The notes under the pieces: model-generated
What the model was told of the DNA's origin: nothing
The model's input: the letters and a program-made list of their open reading frames with translations, nothing else
Database searches by the model: none
From: Bacilli bacterium
GTDB lineage: Bacteria > Bacillota_I > Bacilli_A > RF39 > UBA660
Assembly: GCA_016283075.1 (NCBI GenBank)
Contig: JAEEMF010000001.1
Location: forward strand, 1 to 49,849
Length of the DNA stretch: 49,849 nt
Reading direction: 5' to 3'
Position numbers and translations under genes: made by a program
Shown here: positions 24,810-32,092 of the stretch, in pieces
Layout of the letters: each line of letters opens with the position of its first letter
Position numbering within the stretch: the first letter of the stretch is position 1

Positions 24810-24855
24810 GTTACTTTTTTAATTATTTTCAATATATTTTAAGTTATAAAGTAAC
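24810..24855. repeat. Inverted repeat upstream of abiE (possible operator)
   Basis: GTTACTTT at 24810-24817 and its reverse complement AAAGTAAC at 24848-24855, 30 bases apart, just upstream of the abiE promoter. AbiEi repressors are known to bind inverted repeats before their operon; that these are the sites is inference. Confidence 0.35.
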
Positions 24856-24861
24856 AATTTT

Positions 24862-24892
24862 ATATAAAAAGAAGACTTAGTAAACTAAGTCT
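24862..24892 (-). terminator. Terminator of the LysR-to-methyltransferase operon
   Basis: 8-bp stem (24873-24880 with 24885-24892), 4-base loop, then CTTCTTTTTATATA on the minus strand. Confidence 0.75.
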
Positions 24893-24895
24893 ATA

Positions 24896-25753
24896 TTATT
24901 TAATCTTTTCTAATTTAGATATAAAGAATCCTTCAAACTCTTTAGTAGGAAGTACTGTTATAGTACCCTCTAACGAGTTTGGAAGTGCTGGTAAATTTTT
25001 TGAATCAAGTGGAACTAGTTTAACATTTCCTTTAGAAAGTACTTTCTTTATTTGCTCTTCATTTTCTATAGGAAGAATAGAACATGTTGAATAAAGAAGA
25101 GTTCCTCCTACTTTTAAAAGTTCTATAGCTTTATTTAGAAGTATTTCTTGTACTTTAACTGATCTAGTAATTAATTCTTCATCAAACGTATCTAAATCAC
25201 TTATATTTAAAGTGCCTGTTCCAGAACAAGGAGCATCCAAAAGAATCTTATCAAATTTAAAAAAAGGATCTATATTTCTAGCATCTTCATTTAATACTGT
25301 AACTCTTTTTACTCCAAGTTTATCTAGATTATATTTTAATCTATCACATCTTATTTTATTCTTCTCAATAGCAGTAATTTTAACATCTTTTAAAGACGCT
25401 ATTAAAGAAGTTTTACCACCAGGAGCTGCTGTCATATCAAGAACTGAATCATTATCATTTAAGTCCATATATAAAGGTGGTAACATACTAGATATACTTT
25501 GAATATATATCTTTCCTTCGTTATATATATCTAGCGTTCTTATATCATAGTTATCTTTTAAGATAATTGCATTATCATAAATATTCGATATTTCATAAGT
25601 GATACTATTACTATTCAATATAGAAGTAATTTCCTCTATATTAGACTTCAAAGTATTGACTCTAAAAGTAGTATATCTATCTTTAGAATATCCATCAATT
25701 ATTTTATTATATTCATCTTTAGTATAAATACTACTAAGTCTATCTTTTAACAT
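24896..25753 (-). CDS. RsmB/NOL1-type RNA m5C methyltransferase
   Basis: Methylates a cytosine in rRNA or tRNA using SAM. The catalytic core is complete: DMTAAPGGKTSLIA for SAM, DAPCSGTGT with the first Cys, and LLYSTCSILPIENE with the catalytic Cys. At 285 residues it lacks the N-terminal NusB domain of RsmB and the C-terminal extension of RsmF, so the target cannot be assigned; Gram-positive RsmF-like enzymes are the nearest. A short N-terminal region (1-90) probably makes the RNA contact. It is the last gene of the LysR operon, 16 bases after the second Nudix gene, and shares its terminator. Confidence 0.88.
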   Translation of the reverse strand: MLKDRLSSIYTKDEYNKIIDGYSKDRYTTFRVNTLKSNIEEITSILNSNSITYEISNIYDNAIILKDNYDIRTLDIYNEGKIYIQSISSMLPPLYMDLNDNDSVLDMTAAPGGKTSLIASLKDVKITAIEKNKIRCDRLKYNLDKLGVKRVTVLNEDARNIDPFFKFDKILLDAPCSGTGTLNISDLDTFDEELITRSVKVQEILLNKAIELLKVGGTLLYSTCSILPIENEEQIKKVLSKGNVKLVPLDSKNLPALPNSLEGTITVLPTKEFEGFFISKLEKIK

Positions 25754-25769
25754 AATATCACCTACTTCA

Positions 25770-26201
25770 TTATATCATATCTAAATACATACTTACTGCT
25801 TTTATTTGATAAGGAAGAAAAAGTTTAGAAAGTATTTCTTCTTTACTTACTTTAACAAGAGAAGACTCTTGTTCTAAAGGAGTATATTCTTTATCAGAAA
25901 CACTTACTACATAAAAATGTGCAAGAGAATTTACATAATGACCATGATTAGTTACCCAGTAACAGTCTATTGTTATTAAAGGAGTAGTACTTTCTATTTC
26001 AAGTCCTGCTTCTTCCATAAATTCTCTTTTAAGAGTCTCTATATGAGACTCGCCTTCTTCAATTCCTCCACCTATTAAAGAATAATCATTATTATTAATA
26101 GTTATATAAAAACTATTATTTTTATATACTATTCCAAAACAAGTTTCTCTAAAAAAGTAATCTTTATCTATTTCTTTAATACCAAGAGTTATTTTATCCA
26201 T
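25770..26201 (-). CDS. Nudix hydrolase 1
   Basis: A 143-residue Nudix protein. The box (46-68, GGIEEGESHIETLKREFMEE plus AGLEI) has all catalytic Glu residues. Flanking parts (LAHFYVVSV, then SSLVKVSKEEI) are typical of small MutT-like hydrolases of uncertain substrate. It begins at the base before the stop of the adjacent Nudix gene, so the two are translationally coupled. The tandem pair sits behind an HAD phosphatase and a CYTH-HAD-like protein, a context suggesting nucleotide or sugar-nucleotide turnover. Confidence 0.88.
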   Translation of the reverse strand: MDKITLGIKEIDKDYFFRETCFGIVYKNNSFYITINNNDYSLIGGGIEEGESHIETLKREFMEEAGLEIESTTPLITIDCYWVTNHGHYVNSLAHFYVVSVSDKEYTPLEQESSLVKVSKEEILSKLFLPYQIKAVSMYLDMI

Positions 26202-26594
26202 TTATTTAAAATACTCCTTTAATTTATCCATAATGTCATATTTATTAAGTTCTTTTACATTTATAAATGTAGGTTCATAGTAGTTAGAATCACTCATTCT
26301 ATCAAGTTCTTCTCCATTTAAAGTGAAATTACCACTTATATACTCACAGTTATAAATGTATTCTACTCTATCTTCTGTTTCATTTGTAAAAGCTAAATCT
26401 TTTACATTTACATCTATATTAAGTTCTTCTTTTAATTCTCTTTTTAATCCGTCTATTACTTCTTCACCAGGATTTATTCCTCCTCCTGGTAAAACATAAT
26501 ATTCTTTAGTAACTCCATCTGTAATCTTTCTTCTAAAGATTACAGCTAAACCTTTATCAGTAATAACAATACCTCTAGCACTAATTCTTTTCAT
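26202..26594 (-). CDS. Nudix hydrolase 2
   Basis: A 130-residue Nudix protein with box at 39-61 (GGINPGEEVIDGLKRELKEE). The N-terminus MKRISARGIVITDKGLAVIF and a C-terminus of NETEDRVEYIYNCEYISG followed by YEPTFINVKEL resemble the small ADP-ribose/8-oxo-GTP-type Nudix proteins of Firmicutes, but the substrate is unknown. The start overlaps the end of the HAD gene by 14 bases, with AAGGAG upstream. It is not closely similar to Nudix 1 outside the box. Confidence 0.88.
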   Translation of the reverse strand: MKRISARGIVITDKGLAVIFRRKITDGVTKEYYVLPGGGINPGEEVIDGLKRELKEELNIDVNVKDLAFTNETEDRVEYIYNCEYISGNFTLNGEELDRMSDSNYYEPTFINVKELNKYDIMDKLKEYFK

Positions 26595-27294
26595 TATTAT
26601 TTCTCCTTAATCTAAAATCTAATATATTTCTTAGCACTTTATTTGCTGATGATTCTTCTATTGTTCTATCATCACGATACTTAATTTCAGTAAAATTATC
26701 GACTTTAATTGTTGGAATAGATGCACCTATAGCAGCATCGACACCTCTTTTAGAATCTTCAATACTAATACATTTATAAGGTTTTAATTGAAGTTTATCT
26801 AAAGCAATTAAATATTCTGCTGGATTAGGTTTTAATAATTCATGAGGAACATCATCCCTAGCAATAATAATATCAAATGTATTATGTAAATCATATAAAT
26901 CTAACAACTTTGAAATATACATTCTTCTACAAGTAGTAACTAAAGCAACAATTAAACCCGAATCCTTTATTTCTTTAATAAGGTTAAAATTGTCTTTTGC
27001 CTCCTCTTCTCTAATTACACTTTCAAAAAATGGCATATAATTTGCATATAATTTTTGATATATAGTATCATCTGATACATCTCGAATACTTTGATATTCA
27101 TTTCTTTTGAAGTCAAGTAATTTAGCATTTTGTTCTAATTCATACTTTTTATATTCATCTTTAGATATAACTACATTATATTCTTTAAGCAGAATATCTT
27201 TATAAGCCTCAAAAAACGCTTTTTCACTATTGATTAGCGTACCATCTAAATCAAGTAAAAGCGCTTTTATATTATCTATATTTATTTTATTCAT
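26581..27294 (-). CDS. HAD-superfamily phosphatase (beta-PGM/Gph-like)
   Basis: A 237-residue HAD hydrolase with all four motifs: LLLDLDGTLINSE (nucleophile Asp), VALVTTCRRM (Thr of motif II), KPNPAEYLI (Lys of motif III) and SIEDSKRGVDAAIGA (acidic motif IV). An alpha-helical cap inserted after motif I (about 20-90) places it in subclass I with phosphoglycolate phosphatase and beta-phosphoglucomutase. Substrate unknown. Its start overlaps the CYTH-HAD gene by eight bases. It could act on the product of the neighbouring CYTH or Nudix enzymes; this is inference from context. Confidence 0.88.
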   Translation of the reverse strand: MNKINIDNIKALLLDLDGTLINSEKAFFEAYKDILLKEYNVVISKDEYKKYELEQNAKLLDFKRNEYQSIRDVSDDTIYQKLYANYMPFFESVIREEEAKDNFNLIKEIKDSGLIVALVTTCRRMYISKLLDLYDLHNTFDIIIARDDVPHELLKPNPAEYLIALDKLQLKPYKCISIEDSKRGVDAAIGASIPTIKVDNFTEIKYRDDRTIEESSANKVLRNILDFRLRRNNNEKN

Positions 27295-28333
27295 TATTTT
27301 CTTTTACAAGAAGGATACTAATAAGTTCTTTAAGGCTTTGTGAATGAAATATTATAGAGTTCTTTAGATCAATGCTATTCTTTTTAATGATTTGAAGCAT
27401 ACTATCTTCACCAGCAATTATTAAATTGTCAATTGAAATATTTAATTTACCAAAGAAATGTTTAAAGAATACCTCATTTAATTTGGTAATATATGTAACA
27501 TTACATTTATTTCTATTTAATAATTCTGCAACAACAAGTAATTCTTTGTTATCAAATACTAAATTATCTACAAAATCATCAACAATAGGTTCTAATACAG
27601 AATATAAGCTTTTATTCTTGCGATATTCGCCCCATTTTATATTTGAACCTGCTGCTTTACTTATCTCAGCTTTATATTTTTTAAAGAATTCTTTTTCATA
27701 TTTAACTAAATAATCATCTATATCAACATATATACTCTCTGTTTCATTTTTAGAAGAGTATTTATCATTAATATTTTTAGCAACTACATCTCTATAAGGT
27801 CTAGTTTCTTCTTTCAAGCCTAAATCTTTGAAATTATTAATAAAAGTTCTTAGAGCATAATTAAGTTCTTCTCTTTTAGCATCTAATTCAGAAATAATTT
27901 CAAATTCAACAAAACCACCTATATTAGGTAATTTATCTATCATAATACTATATTTGTATTGGCCATCTTGCTTTGTAAAAGTAAGACGTTCTTTCTCTAC
28001 AATAACATAACTATAGAAACCAAGTGATGTAAATAAAGAAACAAAGTTTTCATATTCATCAATATTTGCACTTATATTATTTTCTAATTTGCAATATTGA
28101 CCAAGAAGTGAACTAGATTTACCTTTAAATGTAACTTCCATTCTAGAATTATTTGTTTTTCTAATTCTTAAACATGTTCTATTTTCAATAAATTCACTAT
28201 TAATGTCTGTAAAATATTCATCACTTTCAACTTTGGAATCAAGTTCAGCAAAGCCAAGTTCTTTTATTCTTTCAATTAGTTTCTTAGAATCTAAGCAGTA
28301 ATACTTTTCTTCTGTTTCAATTTTAATAAGCAT
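27287..28333 (-). CDS. CYTH domain fused to a degenerate HAD-like domain
   Basis: A 348-residue two-part protein. Residues 1-190 are a CYTH (triphosphate tunnel) domain: ETEEK near the start (ExExK), paired strands with basic residues (CLRIRKTNNSRMEVTFKGK) and a C-terminal FVEFEII acidic strand. CYTH enzymes bind triphosphates, for example in class IV adenylate cyclase and thiamine triphosphatase. Residues 205-345 look like an HAD fold that has lost its nucleophile motif (YVDIDDYLVKYEKEF in place of DxDGT), followed by a Rossmann-like AELLNRNKCNVTYITKL. The HAD assignment of this half is inference. A complete HAD gene follows directly, overlapping by eight bases. Confidence 0.7.
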   Translation of the reverse strand: MLIKIETEEKYYCLDSKKLIERIKELGFAELDSKVESDEYFTDINSEFIENRTCLRIRKTNNSRMEVTFKGKSSSLLGQYCKLENNISANIDEYENFVSLFTSLGFYSYVIVEKERLTFTKQDGQYKYSIMIDKLPNIGGFVEFEIISELDAKREELNYALRTFINNFKDLGLKEETRPYRDVVAKNINDKYSSKNETESIYVDIDDYLVKYEKEFFKKYKAEISKAAGSNIKWGEYRKNKSLYSVLEPIVDDFVDNLVFDNKELLVVAELLNRNKCNVTYITKLNEVFFKHFFGKLNISIDNLIIAGEDSMLQIIKKNSIDLKNSIIFHSQSLKELISILLVKENNE

Positions 28334-28336
28334 AAA

Positions 28337-29371
28337 TTAATCCTCCTTCTTTATGTATGCAACCATATATTTACCTAGAATATTAGTAAACATATCATAT
28401 TTAATGTCATATTCTTTAAAAGATGAAGAAACTACGCTTTTAAATTGCATCTCATTTAAGAAGCATTCTCCGTTGTCTTTTAAAAATTTTCTATATAACC
28501 ATTTATTTAATAATTTTGGAAGACCAAGATGTTCTCTTGGATCAATAATTTCTATAATAACAATTCCAGTTTTAGAAATATTATCCATAAGATTTAGTAA
28601 ATTATTGATACCTATTAAACTATTCATATGATGAAGTGTATTTTTACAAAATACAACATCATAACTATTATTTTTAATATTATTGTATTCAACATTGTCG
28701 TTAGTATAAACAACATTTTTATATGGAGTTTGAGATAGATATTTTATGCAAACATCATTACCAACTACTGTCTTATAACCATGTTTTGAAGCAACTTCAA
28801 ATAAATCTGTACTATCACCACATGATATATCAATTATAGATTCTTTGTTTGGTAAAATATCATAAATCATTTTTTTAAATTCAGCTTTTTTTCTTTTCTT
28901 TTCAGTAAGTATATATCTCTTTATATATTTTTCATGAAATTTATATCTATTAATATATTTTAAAGATGTTTCAATCTCTGTATTAACTGTTGAAGATATA
29001 TATGAAAGATTAAAATTATCTATATGAAATTTAACAAGCTTTTTATATTTATCAGGGATTTGATTAATTGGAACTCTGTTAAGTTCAGATGATTCCACAT
29101 TCCCTACACGAAATGCAAAAACAAGAGTATCATTGCAAAAACAAACAGGATAGTAATTCTTTATCTTTAATTTATAAGTATTTGATATTTCATCAACAAG
29201 ATTAAGTATAGAATTAGTCTTATTATATTCAGGGAACTTATCTTTCTCTAAGTAATAATAATATTTATCATCAAAAACTAAAACAAGTAGTTTTTTATTA
29301 GAAACAGGCAATTTTAAAACTTTAAGATTATAATGTTTCTTATAAAATCTAGTTAAATCATTAGTTTTCAT
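28337..29371 (-). CDS. Class I SAM-dependent methyltransferase with unknown N-terminal domain
   Basis: A 344-residue protein. The C-terminal half (about 165-340) is a Rossmann methyltransferase: motif I IIDISCGDSTDLFEV, an acidic NDVC turn at the next strand, and NSYDVVFCKNTLHHMNS, as in small-molecule methyltransferases. The N-terminal half (1-130) is a beta-rich region that I do not recognise (LLVLVFDDKYYYYLEK, then YYPVCFCNDTLVFAFRVGN); a degenerate Nudix-like or other ligand-binding fold is possible. The gene overlaps the end of the LysR gene by 11 bases and precedes the CYTH-HAD gene by three. Substrate unknown. Confidence 0.75.
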   Translation of the reverse strand: MKTNDLTRFYKKHYNLKVLKLPVSNKKLLVLVFDDKYYYYLEKDKFPEYNKTNSILNLVDEISNTYKLKIKNYYPVCFCNDTLVFAFRVGNVESSELNRVPINQIPDKYKKLVKFHIDNFNLSYISSTVNTEIETSLKYINRYKFHEKYIKRYILTEKKRKKAEFKKMIYDILPNKESIIDISCGDSTDLFEVASKHGYKTVVGNDVCIKYLSQTPYKNVVYTNDNVEYNNIKNNSYDVVFCKNTLHHMNSLIGINNLLNLMDNISKTGIVIIEIIDPREHLGLPKLLNKWLYRKFLKDNGECFLNEMQFKSVVSSSFKEYDIKYDMFTNILGKYMVAYIKKED

Positions 29372-30248
29372 TTAGTATTTCTTCCTCTATAAATAAATTT
29401 GCAGCCTTAGTAAGATTATTGTTTATCTTAACAATATTTATTTCCATTTTAGGTAAATTAACATCTATTTCCAATTTCTTAATTATTCCAGCATCTACTA
29501 AATAACCTACAGCATCCTCTACTACATATCCTACTCCTAAATTTCTTCTTACGGAGTCAATAATTAACTCTTCAGTACCGAATTCAAGAGTAATATTAAC
29601 ATTAAGAGAGTTCTCGTCAAATATCTTATTTATATTTTTTCTAAGAGAACTTCGAGATATAGGTAAAATAATATCTTCATTTTCTAAATCTTTTATAGTA
29701 GCGATATCATTATTATTTTTTGTTGAAGCTATAAAACAAGTATTAAGAGAGCAAACCGGTGTAACAGAAATATTGTTATATATAGTATCAATCGGAGATG
29801 AATCAATGACAAAATCTAATTTTCTTGCTTCTAATTGTTCCATCATTTGATTAGTAGACATATCAATTAATTCAATTTTAATTTTAGGATGTCTAGCTTT
29901 AAAACTATCAACTTTATTCATAAGATAATTTCTAACAATATGTGATTGAACACCTATAACCAATGTGCTATCTTCAACATCATTAACAGCCATCAAAGCT
30001 CTATTACATGAATAAAGCAGATCATTGGCCTCTTTTAAATAATTATATAATATTTCACCCGATTGTGTTAAAACAATACCTTTGTTTGCTCGAAAAAATA
30101 ATTTGACATTTAAATCTTCTTCAAGTTTTGACATACTCTTACTAATAGCAGGTTGTGAAACAAATAATTTATTTGATGCTTCCAAAAAACTTTTAGAACT
30201 TGCCACCTCATAAAATATTTTTAAAGAATTAAAGTTAATGTTATTCAT
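29361..30248 (-). CDS. LysR-family transcriptional regulator
   Basis: A 295-residue LysR regulator. The N-terminal winged helix is complete (LKIFYEVASSKSFLEASNKL, SQPAISKSMSKLEEDL, LFFRANKGIVLTQSGE), followed by the periplasmic-binding-protein-like effector domain (about 90-290). Unlike most LysR genes it is not divergent: it is the first gene of its own operon and runs straight into the methyltransferase gene (11-base overlap). A full-consensus sigma-A promoter lies upstream, so regulation probably acts by autocontrol of that promoter. The effector is unknown; a metabolite of the operon is a fair guess. Confidence 0.92.
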   Translation of the reverse strand: MNNINFNSLKIFYEVASSKSFLEASNKLFVSQPAISKSMSKLEEDLNVKLFFRANKGIVLTQSGEILYNYLKEANDLLYSCNRALMAVNDVEDSTLVIGVQSHIVRNYLMNKVDSFKARHPKIKIELIDMSTNQMMEQLEARKLDFVIDSSPIDTIYNNISVTPVCSLNTCFIASTKNNNDIATIKDLENEDIILPISRSSLRKNINKIFDENSLNVNITLEFGTEELIIDSVRRNLGVGYVVEDAVGYLVDAGIIKKLEIDVNLPKMEINIVKINNNLTKAANLFIEEEILNEN

Positions 30249-30271
30249 ACATATCCCCCACTTTAAAAAGT

Positions 30272-30300
30272 ATTATAATTTTTATTTGTTATAATGTCAA
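30272..30300 (-). promoter_or_regulatory. Consensus sigma-A promoter of the LysR operon
   Basis: TTGACA (30300-30295), 17 bases, TATAAT (30277-30272). The -35 lies close to A/T repeats (TTATAACA) that could be a LysR binding site. About 24 bases before the start codon. Confidence 0.9.
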
Positions 30301-30345
30301 ATAATATTTTTTTATATTGTTATAACTTTTAGGAATAATAGGCTA

Positions 30346-30379
30346 CAAAATAAATAAAAGGTAATTATCCTTTTATTTA
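30346..30379 (-). terminator. Terminator of the VUT-PRT-kinase-Ham1 operon
   Basis: 11-bp stem (30351-30361 with 30369-30379), 7-base loop, then TTTTG on the minus strand. It overlaps the end of the second Ham1-like gene. Confidence 0.75.
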
Positions 30380-30933
30380 TTGTTTTTCCCTAGCAAATAT
30401 TTTGCAATGTCATCATAAGCACTTGTATTCCATAACTTAAATCTTTCACTATCTGGAAAATGCGCCATGGTTTTATCATGACCTTCAGGTATAAAAATCG
30501 GATCAATTCTAAGCCCATATTTTCCACTTTTTCTTTTGGCAATAGAGCCTGGTGTAATGCAAGTAAATACTACTGGTTCTTTTCCATATTCACAATAAGC
30601 AAATGCTTCTTTATAATACGCAGTTCTATTTGTCTTGCCTTTCATTAATTTTAAAATACCTTCAGTACCAATTTGATTCATAACATCATGTGTGTATGGA
30701 CCTGGGAACCCTCCTAGTGCTTCTATAAAGAATCCAGTATCATTTTTTAAAACAGAACACTTTAATTTATCACTTGCTTCCTTAGCTGAATGCATTGCTA
30801 TTTCCTCTACTGAATCAGATTGGATTTCAATTGTATCCATTTTTTCATTGTCAACATCAATACCATATGGATTTAAAAACTGTCTTGCACTAATTAATTT
30901 TTTCATATTACCTGTAACTAAAATTACTTTCAT
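30373..30933 (-). CDS. Second Ham1/ITPase-family protein
   Basis: 186 residues, clearly paralogous to the Ham1 protein at 21878-22459. It has TGNMKKLISARQFL, NDTGFFIEALGGFPGPYTHDVM and FAYCEYGKEPVVFTC, and also lacks the RdgB-type SARY. The catalytic Asp and Lys are present, so an NTP pyrophosphatase is expected. It is the last gene of a four-gene unit, nine bases after the guanylate-kinase-like gene. In that setting it may police the nucleotide made by the unit or release its monophosphate; this is inference. AGGAGG lies six bases before the ATG. Confidence 0.85.
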   Translation of the reverse strand: MKVILVTGNMKKLISARQFLNPYGIDVDNEKMDTIEIQSDSVEEIAMHSAKEASDKLKCSVLKNDTGFFIEALGGFPGPYTHDVMNQIGTEGILKLMKGKTNRTAYYKEAFAYCEYGKEPVVFTCITPGSIAKRKSGKYGLRIDPIFIPEGHDKTMAHFPDSERFKLWNTSAYDDIAKYLLGKNNK

Positions 30934-30942
30934 TTTTTCCTC

Positions 30943-31548
30943 CTAATTATAAAAATTTTTCATAAAGTCCTTATTTTTTATTAATTTTAAACTTTTTGTT
31001 TTACCACTTTCGCTGCTTTCATAAATATCCATAAAATCACAATAAAGTTTTTCCATATTGTCTGTATAAGATATTAATAAATAATCGTATAAATCGATGC
31101 TTTTTTTAGTTTGTTCGATTCCTAATGAATATCGTTGTATCCCCCTATTGCCCATTCTTCTCAAAACTTCTTCTTTATTTGGTGGCAATATATATATCAA
31201 TGATGAATCAGGTCTAATATTTTTTAAAGAAACAGCACCTTGATACCCCATATTAAACAATATTTGTTTATCTTTTAATAATTCCAATGCTTTTTTCAAG
31301 GTCCCATAATAATTCCCATCATGTCTTACATATTGTATTAATTCATCATTATTTACATATTCGAAAAACTTTTCTTGCGTAATAAATTCAGTATTTCCAA
31401 CTTCTCCAATTCTACGTGGACGAGTAGTTATACCTGGCGCTTCCTCAAAAATTTTATTTTTCTTTTTTAAATACTCAATTAATTCTGTTTTACCAGCACC
31501 TGAAGGCCCTGATAAAACTATTGGTGAATAGCCTTCACATATAAGCAT
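30943..31548 (-). CDS. Guanylate-kinase-like nucleoside monophosphate kinase
   Basis: A 201-residue kinase of the GMP-kinase family. P-loop GPSGAGKTEL (14-23), the GMP-binding TTRPRRIGEV (41-50) and YYGT (about 79-82) are all present, but the overall sequence is divergent and the lid differs from typical Gmk. The essential housekeeping gmk would normally sit beside rpoZ, so this is probably a second, specialised enzyme acting on a GMP-like nucleotide. Its ATG at 31548 is placed one base after the phosphoribosyltransferase stop; the longer frame begins at a TTG. GGTGATTAAT serves as ribosome-binding site. Confidence 0.78.
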   Translation of the reverse strand: MLICEGYSPIVLSGPSGAGKTELIEYLKKKNKIFEEAPGITTRPRRIGEVGNTEFITQEKFFEYVNNDELIQYVRHDGNYYGTLKKALELLKDKQILFNMGYQGAVSLKNIRPDSSLIYILPPNKEEVLRRMGNRGIQRYSLGIEQTKKSIDLYDYLLISYTDNMEKLYCDFMDIYESSESGKTKSLKLIKNKDFMKNFYN

Positions 31549-31549
31549 A

Positions 31550-32092
31550 TTAATCACCAAAACTTTCTAAAGAATCACGTATATCTTCAACCCAAAAGAA
31601 ATGAACCCAACTATCTTTTTTTGACTCATAACCTGCATTAAATGTCATAATTGGATTATCGTTTTGAAAACTTTCATCAACAACCAATGCATAGAGATCG
31701 CTTGTATCTATATTCTTTTCTTTAAGATGTTTAATAACTCCCGATGATGTTTTACCTTTATATAATATATCATCAAAAATGATGAATTTTGTTTTCCCTG
31801 GTTCTATATATTCACTAATCAATTTAAATTCTCCATAGTCATGTGGAGTATCACTATTAGTCATTTTACATTGCATAAATGAAATATTTCTAAAATTTAG
31901 TAATTGTGAAACAGTTACTGCTAATGGCAATCCACCTCTTGCTATACCTAAAAAACCCAATGTAGGATCGTTAAGATCATATTTGTTTTTTATATCGTCT
32001 GCTATTTTTTTGCAGGCATTCATATACATATCATAATTAAAAATATTATCATCATTACATAATATTTTATCATTAATAAAAATTTTTTTCAT
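31550..32092 (-). CDS. Phosphoribosyltransferase of the purine (Gpt/Hpt-like) type
   Basis: A 180-residue type I PRTase. The PRPP loop reads FIIFDDILYKGKTSSG (103-118), with the acidic pair Asp107/Asp108, and GIARGGLPLAV (49-59) supplies the phosphate loop. The C-terminal WVHFFWVED resembles the hood of xanthine-guanine PRTases. It joins a nucleobase to PRPP. The base is unknown; a guanine- or xanthine-like one fits both this fold and the kinase beside it. Start and the transporter's stop share one base (TAATG). GAGGAGATATA precedes the ATG. Confidence 0.85.
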   Translation of the reverse strand: MKKIFINDKILCNDDNIFNYDMYMNACKKIADDIKNKYDLNDPTLGFLGIARGGLPLAVTVSQLLNFRNISFMQCKMTNSDTPHDYGEFKLISEYIEPGKTKFIIFDDILYKGKTSSGVIKHLKEKNIDTSDLYALVVDESFQNDNPIMTFNAGYESKKDSWVHFFWVEDIRDSLESFGD

